Source of the DNA: Haemaphysalis longicornis
Taxonomy: Eukaryota > Arthropoda > Arachnida > Ixodida > Ixodidae
Reading direction: 5' to 3'
DNA length: 64,000 bases
NCBI GenBank assembly: GCA_013339765.2
Contig: JABSTR010001631.1
Coordinates: 1 to 64,000 of the forward strand
The position numbers and the translations under genes were made by a program. Shown here piece after piece: positions 22,006 to 33,309 of this stretch. The notes under the pieces are model-generated. The model saw nothing but the letters and a program-made list of their open reading frames with translations. It made no database searches and was not told the origin of the DNA. Each line of letters starts with the position of its first letter. The stretch's first letter is position 1.

Positions 22006-24926
22006 ATAGCCGGAACGGCTGGGGTGACTCTGTGTTCCATTTACTTAGTATTGAGCGGCAGAAGGTTTTCCTGGGGCTGTGGTTTTGTAGCTTCAATATC
22101 CTACACCGCGAATTTCCTTTAATGGAAAACGGTGGACTTGAGGGCTGAAGGTACGAAGAGCTCATCTTCGATATTTCAGGAAATATGTGCAGCTGACGGT
22201 GGCTGTCTTATTAGATACATGAAAACGGGGCTTGCGAATTTTAGTCATGGCAACGTTAGCACGTGTGGTCCGTGGTTAAATTTTGTTCGCTACATATATT
22301 GAATGGATAACTTCATACCAACGAACGCGCAGCTCACAAATGGAGATACTCTTTTACACGTGTATTATCTATTTTAAAGAAGAAAATAAACGGTTAATAA
22401 CGCACCATCTTGATTATCAGTGACCACGAAAGACAACATTAAAACGCGATGCAACTCACCAAATTTTTTATTCAGAAACGAAAGAGCCGATTTTGGTATA
22501 CCATCGACATACACGACAATGCCATGGAATGCGAGTTTACAACTTCCATATCAAAGCTTAGTATTGGCCGGATTAAGTATATTTTCATAGAATCGCAAAT
22601 TTCGGTTTGTAAATATTGATTAGCGTTGCAAACAAAAAAAATACACACTTTAACATAGGAACAGGCCTGTGGGACGACAAACTATACTGAAAAGAAACTG
22701 TTTAACCTTTAGCAGAGAAACTGCGTGCTTACAGGCACCCCGTGCCCTCGAATGAGTGAAAGAAGAACGGCGCTCGAAAACGACACACGCTAGAATCTAG
22801 TTTGTGGTAATGGCCACTTTTCGGCGGGTGCTTTGCAACACTCTGTAAATTAACGTGTTATTCATATTTTTGGAAATTGTATTTAAAATGCCCTTTTATC
22901 GCACTCTTTGTTCTAACAGGAGTGCAATATCCAAATTTACACGCTCCAGGTCTACACCATTGATCTTGGCAATGCTACCTTATCGTACCCGCGTTCGCTT
23001 CCCTTCGTCCCTAGCAAGTCTTTTTTAAAGAATGGCACTCCCACTTCTGCAAGTTTGCGGAGCTCCAATCTTCAAAGCGTTTGTGGTTACTTTTTATAAG
23101 CAAGTAGACAATACTAACGTGCTAACCATGTGTGCAAGCATCCCTGAAAACACGTAAACCACCCCACATCCTTGTTTTTTTTTGTTTAGTTATTCTTTAG
23201 GACCTAATCTTTGTTAGTATCAGATTCTGTTAGACAAACGGAGGAGTTTCCTATTGGAGGTGTTCCCGGTCGGACAAAGCATGCAGCCGAGCGTTCGCAG
23301 CGTAGCACCCAACCTCATAGGCGTGTCAAATGCAATATTCGGTCTCTTACTCCTTTCAGGAAGCTGGCGCAAAGGAGAAAAGTGAACACTTCCCTATGAC
23401 ACACGGTCCAGCTGATATAACAAAAGCTATGATGCTTTCCAGAGCAGGAGAAGGGGGAGGATCAGTAGATCGCACCTGGTATGCCGAAAAGCTTAAAGGG
23501 GCACCGACATAAAATTTTGAAGGCGAGATAACTTCGGAGATGGATTGGTGGGATTACATATACATCATCTGCAAAATATCAGCGGCGAATACAGCCTAGA
23601 ACATATTTGAAATCAATTTTAAAGTGTGCAAAACGCAACCGAGCAGCCAGCAGAGACCACGCGCAATCGACATCCCGAGGATATTGTGTAAATAAACAAC
23701 ATCCAAACACGTCACGAATTTGTGTTTGCCGCTTCCGCACTGCCGGCGTTATTCGCCGGCTCGCCCGGCTCGCCGCTCCAATCGGAGGCCCGGAGGGCGG
23801 AGCTTCTGCTCTCGAGAACGAACGACCCGATCGTTGGCGGCGGAGGCGCCGTGATTTCGTCAGCTAATCGGGCAGCTGGCCGCGACCAAAGTTCTACGGC
23901 GATTCCAGGCACTGTGTTTCTATTACTGTTTATTACCATTGAATGCGAAAACGCGGTGGAGGCACGAAAAGCCCGCTGAGCTAGCCGCACGGTCGCTGTG
24001 CAGGCGGCGGCCACGGCCGCGAAGTGGCCCATGCCGGCGCAGGTAGCTCGAGTGATAGCTTGTTACCGCTGCACAAAATTGTCCCCAAGTCCCGGCCATG
24101 GTGGCTTACATGAGAAAGGAGTTAATGATGCGATGGCGGGTCGCATTGAAAATTGTCATCTGCACCGCTTACGAGAGCGGCACTCGAATATCTGCCGCAG
24201 TGCTAAGCCGAACACATCTGTAGGCGGACCTGTAGGCAGACCGGCCGGCTGCTCCCAGCGCGCGTCTTGCCACCCACCGTCTCGAGCGTCGCGCGCCGTT
24301 CTTTAGCCGCGGAAGAATTTGCACTCGCAGCGCCTGCGTCACACCCACGGTGTTTTTTTAATTAAGCGCCTAACGACACCAGTACGTGGGGGCATTCGCG
24401 GAAACTGCCATCGATGCGGATTCGACAGTGCTACGGCGGCTCTGCTCTGTGATATCCCTCCGACGGTCAAATGGTCAGCTTTGTTCACAGAAAATCCACA
24501 AAATCCATCGTTTCGCGGCACTCGCTGAAACCGAAACTGCAATTGGCCGCATAAAATGCCTCTAATTAAACAACAGTCGCACGCTGAAGCAAATGAGGTT
24601 TCTACAGGTTATAAGTAGGTCACTAGCTACTTATCGCAATCAAAAAAAAAAGATGCAAAATTTTTGTGTGAGTGGCCACTTTAAATGATCAGTTATTTTT
24701 TGTGTGTTTAAACATGTTTCACTGCAAGTGCATAATAGACATATATAGAGTGTCTCCATAGGGGACAACAGCCATTCTGGAGGAGAACATTGGCGGCAAT
24801 CGCGAGCCTTGGCAATGGCCACCAAAGATCTGACACTCCCAGAGAGTTGCAGACATAGGCGCAAACAGACCCCGTTTTTCCCTTGTATGGGCCCAAGCGA
24901 GCGCATCCAGAGTGGTGGTGTCGTTA
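22006..24926. other. No recognisable gene; GC-rich block at 23.7-24.3 kb
   Basis: The first 1.7 kb is AT-rich and anonymous. A CpG-rich block from about 23730 to 24320 (GCCGGCTCGCCCGGCTCG and similar) has open frames on both strands with no domain. It may be repeat sequence or a CpG-rich regulatory stretch. Confidence 0.35.
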
Positions 24927-24930
24927 GTAT

Positions 24931-25118
24931 TTTCACGGAACAGTTAGGTGAAGATGATAAGGACAGCTACGGCTATGTGCGGTATGTGCCCTAATTTTAA
25001 ATCAGGACGAAGAGCTTCCAGCTATCGGACTCTGTGCTATGTGCTCTCTCTCTCTGGCATTGTTCAGCGTTGTAATTTTAGTCAATACATTGTATTTCTG
25101 TACTTCGCCCTCGTGATA
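24931..25118 (+). repeat. 5' LTR of the 24.9-kb Gypsy element
   Basis: Aligns by eye to 29318-29498 over its whole length, for example AGCTACGGCTATGTGC and GCTTCCAGCTA. The first bases TTTCACGG are a decayed form of the TGTCACGG seen in the other LTR, and the end TCGTGATA corresponds to TCGTAACA. Confidence 0.8.
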
Positions 25119-25299
25119 TCTTGTAGATATTCCAGCTTTCACTGTTTACCAAGGAACTCCGCAGCGGTCCTCAAATTCCGCCATCCAGTATGCCTAAAGC
25201 AACGACCCTGCTCCAGGCGCTGCCATTCACCCCATCATCCTGTGTTACGCATGAGAACCCCGAATGTTTACCGCAACAATGAAGACAACGCTAATTAGT

Positions 25300-26100
25300 A
25301 GATCTGTAGGTTTTTGTGGGTAAGCGGCCTTAACAGGTGGGATCCCACTATGATCTTGGCCAGCGCTACGTTTTGCCCGGAAAACACGATAGTGACATGG
25401 TACGACACCAATGGAGAGACATTGACAAGTTGGGAAGTCTTCAAGGAGAAGCTGCCGGCAGCGTTCGGAAATCGTCCTCATCGTCAACTTGCCACCAAAA
25501 AAAAAACAACCTCGCGTCTCGTGTCCGGAGTTCAACCGAATCCTACTTTGCATATAGTATTCAGGAGGTACTTGCTATGTGCTTCAAGGTTGATCAGGCA
25601 ATGCCAGATAAATAAAAGGTTGGCCATATCTTAAAAGGTATTGCGCACGACGCTTTCAATTTACTAGCTTATAAAAACAGCTCGAACGTTGAGGACATCA
25701 TTGCTGCAAAGTGCCGACGCTTGGAGCGAGCCAGAAGCAGCCGTATTGTTGAAAAAATGTCCACCTTACGAATACGGCCACTACTTCGGCCTGCGAAGAT
25801 ATGCTGCTCCACCTCCGAGATGTCGCCCTACCTGGCCCACCTGAGGCGCTCAATCGAATAATTCGTCGAGAAATAGAGGTCATGTCGCCAGCCCCGCTCA
25901 CTACACCATGCGGTGACAGCCCATCCATGTCTGTGATTTAAGCTGTCCTCCGCCAAGATCCTGACAACTTAGACCTTCGCCCGCTATGAGTCATCAATTG
26001 CCAGGAACTCCACCCGGTTCTACAAAGCCCCGCACCTATCCATCATACCGAACCTCGTCGTTTCAGCAATCCGGTTGCCTGGCGAACCCTCACGACCGCC
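25300..26100 (+). pseudogene. Gypsy gag remnant
   Basis: Plus-strand frames around 25314-25634 read WDPTMILASATFCPENTIV, then TSWEVFKEKLPAAFGN and KKTTSRLVSGVQPNP. These correspond piece by piece to residues 49-110 of the intact gag at 59283-60470 (WDDTLMLANVSYSL, TSWDDFKQKLRAIFGQ). Downstream, 25620-26060 continues in several frames. The gene is heavily broken, and its C-terminal end is lost before the repeat at 26436. Confidence 0.7.
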
Positions 26101-26435
26101 CGATTTGCTTTGTTTCCAACGTGTAGAACACGTTTCCCGTTACTACCGCAATCACCCTTACGATGCTTTCCGTACTGCATACTGTACTTCCTGGCGACCC
26201 GAGATTGCTGCCCGACGAATTTCCGCCGATCGTGATACCAACTGGCCCGACGTCGCTGCTTCGTTCCCAAGGTTTAGCCGTTCATTCTCGTATCACCGTA
26301 GGCAGTCCCGATCCCCCGATGCTCGCCGTCCGACGTCACCGTCCCGCCCCGGCCAAATCTTAACGAAACAATTGGGCCCATCTCCCCGCGAGGGGGACTC
26401 GAGTAAATGCGTCGCATAGGCGGTGGGTGTATTGC

Positions 26436-26700
26436 GTTAACGTTTAGTGTTTGGGGAGTTGGTGGTAGTGAATGCGTTGTATCACCAGCTTCCTGACGTA
26501 GTTTGAATGAGTCAAGAATATAGGGCGCGTTCGTAGCCTCCCATTCTGTGTCGGCTTTGTGGCGCAGTAGGTAAAGCACCATGTACATTGCGTTCCGCCC
26601 GTAGGGTCGACGGATCGAAACCAGGCGGCGGATAGTATTTTTTTATATAGTGTAGGGGGAGGGGTGCGGACTACGACTGCGGACGTCAACGCGGGTGACA
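26436..26700 (+). repeat. tRNA-like dispersed repeat, copy 1
   Basis: Contains a tRNA-like segment with A-box-like GTGGCGCAGTAGG (26560s) and B-box-like GGATCGAAACC (about 26613), followed by TTTTTTTATATAGTGTA. About 120 bases upstream of the tRNA-like part it shares TGACGTAGTTTGAATGAGTC with the inverted copy at 32.6-32.9 kb. It separates gag from protease in the Gypsy element. Confidence 0.65.
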
Positions 26701-26814
26701 TCGTGAGAGACTGAAATGCTCTCCATTTAAAACTACATCGTGCAGCTCTTAGCGGTGATTCTACATTGACGACCCTGACCGACAATCCTCTGCCCGCTTC
26801 ACCTGCAGCATGAA

Positions 26815-27170
26815 ATCTTCTTGATGTACTTGTTGATGGGGTTCCAGTACAGGCGATAATTGACACGGGGTCGAAAATATCTGTGATAAGTGCGAACCTC
26901 TGCGGCCGACTCAAGAAAGTCCTGAAGTCCTCACTTCTGCCCCATCCCGTGTTGTTTTTGTTGCCGATGGAACTTCCACTACCGTTGCCGTTATGTGGAC
27001 CACTCGTGTCGTCATTGCCGATCATGCAGTTCTGGCTTTGTTTACTGTTTTGCGCAACTGACCCAATGACCTCATTCTTGCCCTTCATTTTCTTTCTGAA
27101 CATTCCGCGCTTATCGGCTGTTCGGAAGGAGCCATTTGTTTTGATCTACCTTGCCCAGAAACTGTGCATA
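26815..27170 (+). pseudogene. Gypsy retropepsin remnant
   Basis: Plus-strand reading gives VLVDGVPVQAIIDTGSKIS, with the aspartic protease motif DTGS (Asp near 26865), then FVADGTSTTVAVMWTTRV, and after a frame change and a stop PNDLILALHFLSEHSALIG. This corresponds to the protease of the 55.5-kb element. Retropepsin cuts the element polyprotein; this copy is broken. Confidence 0.75.
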
Positions 27171-27279
27171 AGGTAGTGCAATGTTGCTTACATTCGACTG
27201 AGTTCATTCGCCGCTCCCCGCGAGCTGCTAGTGATGTGCCACTTTCTACGCCGCAACCTGTTCCCGGCGGTGACTACTT

Positions 27280-28214
27280 CCTTACCCCACAAACTCATGT
27301 TCTACTTACCCGAGACGTGCCACGTCGGCAAACCGTGGTGCGTGTACGCAACCACCGCACAACACTCCATTTCACACACATGCGCCCGCTCACGCCTCCG
27401 TTTCTTTTGGCCTGGTTTGTACCGCTCGGGCAAGAAGTATGTTAAAACTTGTGACCAGTGCCTACAGCGAAAAGTTCCCTGCAAATTCCCTGGTGGACTC
27501 CTTTAGCCGCTTCCTATTTTTCATCAATGTATGCCGGCGTCAGGATCGACCTGCTTGGGGCCTTTTCCGGGATTCACTTATGGCAACAAGAGGATTGCCG
27601 TTGCAACAGATTATGCGACACGGTACGCCCTAATACGGGCCCTACCCGCAAGCGGCGCAACTGACGTGGCTGACGTCCACTTTTACAAGGTAATTCGGCA
27701 TCTGGGGGCACCTCGCCAGCTCTTGACCAATCGTGGCTCAATTTCCTCTCTAAAGTCACTGCCAACGTTCTTTATTCCTGTTCCACTAAGCATATATATA
27801 CTACAGCTTACCATCAGCAAACTAACTGCCTCGGGGAGCCCCTAAACCGCACGCTGCTCAACATGCTTTCTGTGTACGTTTCGTTTGACCATCTGGATTG
27901 GGATACCACCTTGCCATTTGTAACCTTCGCGTACAGTTCCACCCGCCATGAAAGAGCTGGTTATTCCCCTTTCTACATTCTCTTCAGCAGGGAACCCGCT
28001 TTACCCTTGCATAACCTTCTGTCGTCTGCCGTAGATCCTCCTAGTCAGAACGTCAGCGACGCCATCGCCAAGGATGATCTCTCTTGTCCGATGGCTCGCA
28101 CACGCCTCACTTTGTTCCAAATGTCCCAGACATCGCTCTATCATCACCACCACTGCGATGTAAAGCTCGAGCCAGGTTCACTGGTTCTACTGTGGTCATC
28201 CCAGCGTCATGTAT
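27280..28214 (+). pseudogene. Gypsy integrase remnant fused to protease linker
   Basis: After the linker words VLLTRDVPRRQTVV the sequence jumps to the end of an HHCC zinc finger (FFWPGLYRSGKKYVKTCDQC). It then reads integrase core pieces in several frames: GNKRIAVATDYATRYALIRAL, HLGAPRQLLTNRGS, RTLLNMLSVYVSFDHLDWD and SPFYILFSREPALPL. Integrase inserts element cDNA into the genome. Reverse transcriptase and RNase H, which should lie between protease and integrase, are absent. The catalytic region is damaged (TDRG has become TNRG). The coding sequence is cut by the RTE insertion at 28215 and resumes at 29090. Confidence 0.8.
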
Positions 28215-29080
28215 CATCATCATCACCAGCCTGTCTACGCCCACTGCAGGGCAAAGGCCTCTCCCATTATTCTCCAATTACCTCGGCCTGTGCCAACTGT
28301 GACCAATTTATCCCCGCAAACTTCTTAATCTCATCTGCCCATCTAACTTTCTGCCGCCCCCTGCAGCGCTTGCCTTCTCTAGGGATCCACCCTGTTACCC
28401 TTAAAGACCAGCAGTTATCTTGCCTTCGCATTACATGCCGTGCCCACGTCCATTTCTTCTTCTTAATTTCTACTAATATGTCTTTAACACCCGTTTGCTC
28501 CCTGACCCACTCCGCTCTCTTCTTGTCCCTTAATTTTACACCTATCATTTCGGCGCTCCATTGCCCGCTGAGTCGTTCTCAATTGAAGTTGAACCCTCTT
28601 AGTGAGCCTCCAAGTTTCTGCCTTGTGGGTGAGTACCGGTAAGATGCAGCTGTCATACACTTTCTTCTTCAACGACAATGGTAGGCTGCTATTCATTATC
28701 TGAGAATGTCTGCCATATGCACCCCACCCCATTCTGATCCTTCTAATTATCTCTGCCTCATGGTTTGGATCTGGGGTCACAACTTGGCCTAAGTAGATAT
28801 ATTCGCTTACCACTTCCACTGCCTCGCCACCTATGTCAAACCGCTGTGCTGTCCCGAGGTTATTGATCATTACTTTAGTTTTCTGCATATTAATTTTCAG
28901 TCCCACGGTTCTACTCTGTTCGCCCAGTGCGGAAAGCATGCTTTGTATTTCGTCCCCCGAGTTACTTAGCAATGCAACGTCATCAGCAAATCTGAGGTTA
29001 CTGAGGTATTCTCCATTAACCCTTACTCCCACCTGTTCCCAATCCAACGTTCTGAATACTTGTCATTCATAACATGTCTT
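28215..29080 (-). mobile_element. RTE-clade LINE, 5'-truncated, with 9-bp target duplication
   Basis: Minus-strand insertion in the Gypsy element, flanked by GTCATGTAT at 28206-28214 and 29081-29089. The upstream frame (29047-28484) reads LRFADDVALLSN (the RT catalytic Asp pair), KINMQKTKVM, YIYLGQVVTPDPNHEAEI and RRIRMGWGAYGRH. A second frame (28548-28267) continues with KKKWTWARHVMRRQDN and the C-terminal RCRGRQKVRWADEIKKFAG. The 3' end is a short ATG/ATGATG tail (28212-28225 read minus). These are the marks of RTE elements. Endonuclease and the first RT half are missing. It ends near the right-hand duplication, as expected of a truncated insertion. Confidence 0.9.
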
Positions 29081-29257
29081 GTCATGTATGACTCTCTACA
29101 AAACTTTTCTCTCCACACCGGCCCTTACCGCGTGTTGCACCGCGTCACCGACGTCACGTACAAAGTTACACCGAACCCGTCCCCCTCAGTGCAGCCTCAC
29201 ACGGACATTGTTTACGTGGCCCGGCTTAAGACTTACCACCCGAACTACACGTAAACC
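29081..29257 (+). pseudogene. Gypsy integrase C-terminus (GPY/F-type domain)
   Basis: After the RTE insertion the Gypsy coding sequence resumes with TGPYRVLHRVTDVTYKV and IVYVARLKTYHPNYT, followed by a stop. This is the GPY/F-like C-terminal domain of Gypsy integrases and matches the end of the 55.5-kb element (GPYRVLRQVTDVTYEI). Confidence 0.8.
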
Positions 29258-29317
29258 TTATCTCACTAGACGCCGTGACGGCGTCTTCCCGCCGGGAGGA
29301 GGAGAGGGGGCGGGTTG

Positions 29318-29498
29318 TGTCACGGAGGAGTTGAGGGAAGACGATACGAACAGCTACGGCTATGTGCCGTCTGGGCCCAATTTTTGAAAAGGACGAAAAG
29401 CTTCCAGCTACCTGTCACTGTGCTCGCTGGCTGGCATCATTGTTTAGCATTGTAATTCTAGTGAATACCTTCTATTTCCGTGCTTCTGCCTCGTAACA
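29318..29498 (+). repeat. 3' LTR of the 24.9-kb Gypsy element
   Basis: Starts TGTCACGGAGG directly after a purine-rich tract (GGGAGGAGGAGAGGGGG, about 29294-29310), the usual plus-strand primer. It ends TCGTAACA before the duplication GTAT. Confidence 0.85.
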
Positions 29499-29751
29499 GT
29501 ATTATGATTACTGTAGACGTTTTTTTTGTTGGGACCGGAAGTTTTGAAAAACAAGCCCTCAGAATGGGGACCGAATAAAATACTTCTGATTATCGCTTTC
29601 ATGCCGCACCAAAGGGATTCACTGCAAAAGTCTGTAAATTTGAAGAAACAAAAAACAAGACTATTGTGAATTTTCATGTCCTTTCTTTGGCATTGTGCTC
29701 TCTGTAATTGTGTACATATATTTCAATACCAGTGAAAAAAGCGCCCGACTT

Positions 29752-29862
29752 ACTGACTGACTGACTGACTCACTCACTCACTCACTCACTCACTCACTCA
29801 CTCACTCACTCACTCACTCACTCACTCTCACTCACTCACTCACTCTCTCACTCACTGTCTCA
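29752..29862. repeat. Tetranucleotide microsatellite
   Basis: ACTG units (29752-29770) turn into a long run of CACT units with a few interruptions, about 105 bases. Confidence 0.95.
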
Positions 29863-30895
29863 ATGACTTACGCACCGACTAGTTCATTACCGCCCAAAGA
29901 AGTCCGCTACACCTACGGACTTGCAATTTCGGCCGTGTAGTCAATGTGATAACATTGGGGCTCTCTGACGTGAGATTTTTCGAAATGGTTCTCCTAAGGA
30001 AAGAAAAATGGGAAATCGTGTTTTCGTAAATTCGTGAATACCTTGCTTACTCGTTCACATGTCCAAACGGTTTTTGCTTATATGCGTGTACATTGCGAAT
30101 ATACAAAGGAAAATATTTAAGGTTTTTCCAAACCAACACTATTGGGCCGATTCTGCATTTCAAAACAAAATTGAGTGTTTAACATTCTCCAATAAATGCT
30201 TCGCTTAAGGTTTTATCTTATTCGTGTTCGCTAATACTCTTCCCTTATACAAATGCACAAAACCGATATTAATGATTTGGCCCTGCGACGGCGGTAAGAG
30301 GGCGAAAAAACTTTTAAAACACACGCCTTTTAAACCGAAATGCCTAACAAGTCATCCAAGGGCCTTGCCAAAGTACTGGTTAAAATGGCTTTTAACTTCA
30401 GGAGCACCTGATGATTAGCCTGTTAAATCTCAATTTTGCTACATCTTATAAGGGGAAGAGTGAAAGGCACTGAAACAATTTTTCAGATATTTATTTTTAT
30501 CGCACGCTAGTTAAGATATCGAACTGCTCTTTCTTTGTGTAGGAAAATTTTACCAGTATCAATCACATTTCTAGAACATTCTTGAATAAGACCCACTTAC
30601 AAGGACAACCAGAATTTCGGGAAAACAATCTGTTATTAGAGATTCATGAGTAACTATACAGCCCTTGATCTGTCACCTTCGTTATTGCTTGCATACAATG
30701 CGCGTACAGTTGTCGAAAAACAAAATTTTGCTTTTTGCCCTAAGACGGGTATAAAAGGGATAGCAGGTTTTTTTAACTGACAGTGTGAATCATTTCAATT
30801 TTCGGCGTTCGCAGAACGCTCGCTATTTCTTTGGCTTTCTCGAACCTCCTTTTTAGAGCCGCCTATGTTAATTACCCTTAACATAGGCTGCTAAT
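29863..30895. other. No recognisable gene
   Basis: AT-rich sequence without motif on either strand. Confidence 0.35.
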
Positions 30896-30899
30896 ATAG

Positions 30900-31490
30900 G
30901 TGAAAATTTCAGTAGACTAATAATGACATTCCCATAACTAGAGTAAATCAGCATAAATATGTTGGATTTATCATAACTGAAGATCTAAAATGGGACGAAC
31001 ACGTAAGTTACGGTACTTCAGCGGCACTGCGCCGCTTGTTTACACTTAGATGCCGCCTCCTCTAAAGCTTTTTGCATACATTTCCCTTGTGCGATCATTA
31101 CTTGAATACAGTAATATTATTTGGTCACCATACACAAAACAGCAAATCACGAAACTGGAAGGAATACTTAGGAAAGCTTTGAGGTTCATCAACAACCGGC
31201 ACAGACATTCAGATTCTCCGACTGAACTAATTAAAAACGCTGGTTTACTTACTGTAATAAGTAGAACAAGGTTAGCACGTGCAAAATTTATGAATGAATT
31301 AATCCATGGTCGTCTAAACATTGATGTATCCGCCTATCTCACGTTTGACCTAACCAGAAAAACACGCCAAGAACACCCAATGAGACTTAAAGGGAAGCTG
31401 ACGCGCTTTCCAAAAAAAAAAGAGTTACAGGCACGTTTAATAGTTTCATTCGCGCTGACTCCGAATATCACATTCTATTTCAGCGTGCAT
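30900..31490 (+). mobile_element. CR1-like LINE fragment, RT C-terminus
   Basis: Plus-strand coding remnant reading HKYVGFIITEDLKWDEHV, ALRRLFTLRCRL, then in the frame 31050-31535 SLVRSLLEYSNIIWSPYTK and KLEGILRKALRFINN. It ends, in another frame, with FIRADSEYHILFQRA. This is the thumb and C-terminal part of CR1-like ORF2, 3' of the YADD motif. Both ends are missing. It resembles the family of the 20.5-22.0 kb element but covers a different part. Confidence 0.8.
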
Positions 31491-32560
31491 GAGTCCAACC
31501 GGCATTTATCTTGCAAAACGCGCGGTCCGATTTGAAAGACGCGCGCTTTTCGTCTTTTGACGCCCCTGATTGGTTGTGCCCGTCATTACGTCAAAGGAGG
31601 ACACCCTTCGGCCGCCCGGCTTGTCGGAAGCATTGGGAACGATAGCACGGCAGCGGCGCTTGCCTTTTTGGCAATTTAGCTTGCATTTTAATGTTCGCGC
31701 ATGACTGCATGTTTATTTTATAACTTCCCGTGCCGTTGGTGCAATAATCTTGGAGCTTAAATTTGCTTTACATGACTGAGAATCCCAAAGCAGTGACTGT
31801 GGCGTCGGCTAAAGGGTTCCGTAAAAGTATTTATGAATTAGGCAACCAGCATAGGGAGTTTCTATTTCTTATGTTAATATTAAGTACTGCCTAAACTGTT
31901 TGGTCCTATATACGAAACCATTTATGCCGAAGATTAAGCGGCGTTTTATAAACAATCTACCATCGAAAAGCACGTACGTGTGCACTGCGCGAAAAAATAG
32001 CGTTCATGCGCTGTAAACGTACATGCGAGACATATGTTGCCGGTACACGCATGAACCAACAAGCGGACTCTGCTTCCGAATTTTCTTTGTTCGTGGTCGC
32101 CCACCACAGACCCGTTACTCATCCCCATATACAATCCCAAACGCGCGCTCGCACGCGGGCAGCGGCGCTAAGGCGCCTCCGCAATCGCTACCTGCACTTC
32201 GATGTGTGGCGTCTTACTGCTTGGCATGCATTTATTCTGAAAATACTGTAGCATACTGGTGCCTCCGTAGCATTATCGGCTCTACTAGGGCTTGATTTTA
32301 GCGTGTGCGTTGCGCATTCTGCTACAATATTACGGCCCCCGCAATATAATTAACAGAAAAGTCGGACAAGTCAGTTACGTTGTAGTTACGTTACTTTAGG
32401 TAACAATCACCAAACGTTTGTGATAATGAATCGTTGGCCTGCTTCAGCATTTCTAGAGTTAAGCATTTCCTGCGGTAATCGGACAAAGGCCGTATATATT
32501 TACTCTTCGCTCCTAATTTTTCAATGCGGAGCATTTCTTAGGCTCGCCTGGTCCTGCGTC
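31491..32560. other. No recognisable gene
   Basis: Short frames only. The sequence differs abruptly from the CR1-like coding part at about 31490. Confidence 0.35.
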
Positions 32561-32564
32561 ATTG

Positions 32565-32885
32565 ATGGCGGCGCCGTCCACCCGCTCACTGCGCATGCGC
32601 AACTCTCCTCCTTACACCCACAGCTCCGCGATACTACACTATAAAAAAAAGAAATAGTTAGCGGCGCCTGGTTTCGATCCCACGACTCCCTGGCCGCAGC
32701 GGGAGGTACGCGGTACTCTCCCAATACGCTACAAATCCGGGACAGGAGGAAGTGCTACAAACGCGCCCTATGTCCTTGACTCATTCAAACTACGTCAAGA
32801 AGCTACTGATACAACGAGGGCACGCGAAGCTGAACGTCAACGGAAACGAAAACGTTAGAGGGGGATGCTGAATTTCCCGTGGGAA
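32565..32885 (-). repeat. tRNA-like dispersed repeat, copy 2
   Basis: Inverted copy of 26436-26700. Read minus it gives CTAACGTTTTCGTTTCC, CGTTGTATCAGTAGCTTC, TTGACGTAGTTTGAATGAG, a tRNA-like part with B-box-like GGGATCGAAACC (about 32668-32680), and TTTTTTTTATAGTGTA. On the plus strand the same bases encode LRQEATDTTRAREAERQRK, a charged repeat like those at the start of some Helitron proteins, 200 bases upstream of the helicase remnant. Confidence 0.65.
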
Positions 32886-33084
32886 AGATGTAGCGGGAAG
32901 CGCCACGCACCTTGCAGCTCAACCAGCCCCGTCCGCAGCGCCTCTGATGCTGATTGTGGCAGGATGCCCCTAGGGATTGGCCAACCAAAGAATCCATCAC
33001 GAGATAGGTTCGCGTTCAACCACCGTCGTCATCTTCCCGTAGGAGAACCGCCGAAGAAGAAGAACGAGGAGACAAAGCTGCGAA

Positions 33085-33309
33085 GAGGAGGGCGTGTACA
33101 TTGCTCTCAGCCGGTGCACCAATGTCAACAACCTTTACCTCACCAATGCTGACGGAGACTGCCGATTCTACCACAAAGACAAGATCGACAAGAACATGAT
33201 GGATGAGTTTCGGCGCCTCGAGAACCACCGCCTACTCACCGTAACACAACTGCACTTGCGTGCTTTTGCCACGGTGTGGACCCGGACGCGGAATTCTCTC
33301 TGGCGCTAG
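33085..33309 (+). pseudogene. PIF1/Helitron-type helicase C-terminal remnant
   Basis: The plus strand reads GVYIALSRCTNVNNLYLTNA, then FYHKDKIDKNMMDEFRRLE and HRLLTV. VYIALSRCT is helicase motif VI of the PIF1 superfamily (usually VYVALSRVT), followed by a LYLTN strand, as found at the C-terminus of Helitron Rep/helicase proteins and related cellular helicases. Nothing else of the helicase (Walker A and B) was found nearby. A short hairpin GATGCTTCGCATC (33367-33379) lies 60 bases after the stop; Helitrons carry a 3' hairpin, but no CTRR end was confirmed. The name is certain at superfamily level only. Confidence 0.65.

Larger units (their letters stand above)
24931..29498 (+). mobile_element. 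Old Gypsy LTR retrotransposon with internal deletions and insertions
   Basis: Plus-strand element bounded by LTRs at 24931-25118 and 29318-29498 and by the 4-bp target duplication GTAT (24927-24930 and 29499-29502). Inside, in order, are a gag remnant, a tRNA-like repeat, a retropepsin, and an integrase whose zinc finger follows the protease linker directly. Reverse transcriptase and RNase H are therefore missing. An RTE element sits near the 3' end (28215-29080). The proteins resemble those of the Gypsy element at 55.5-61.4 kb, so both belong to one family. The two LTRs differ at many sites, which together with the nested insertions marks an old insertion. Confidence 0.85.

Noticed and set aside
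29752..29862. Regular repeats that might suggest a CRISPR array
   Set aside because: Simple tetranucleotide microsatellite without spacers; the other sequence is clearly animal-type.
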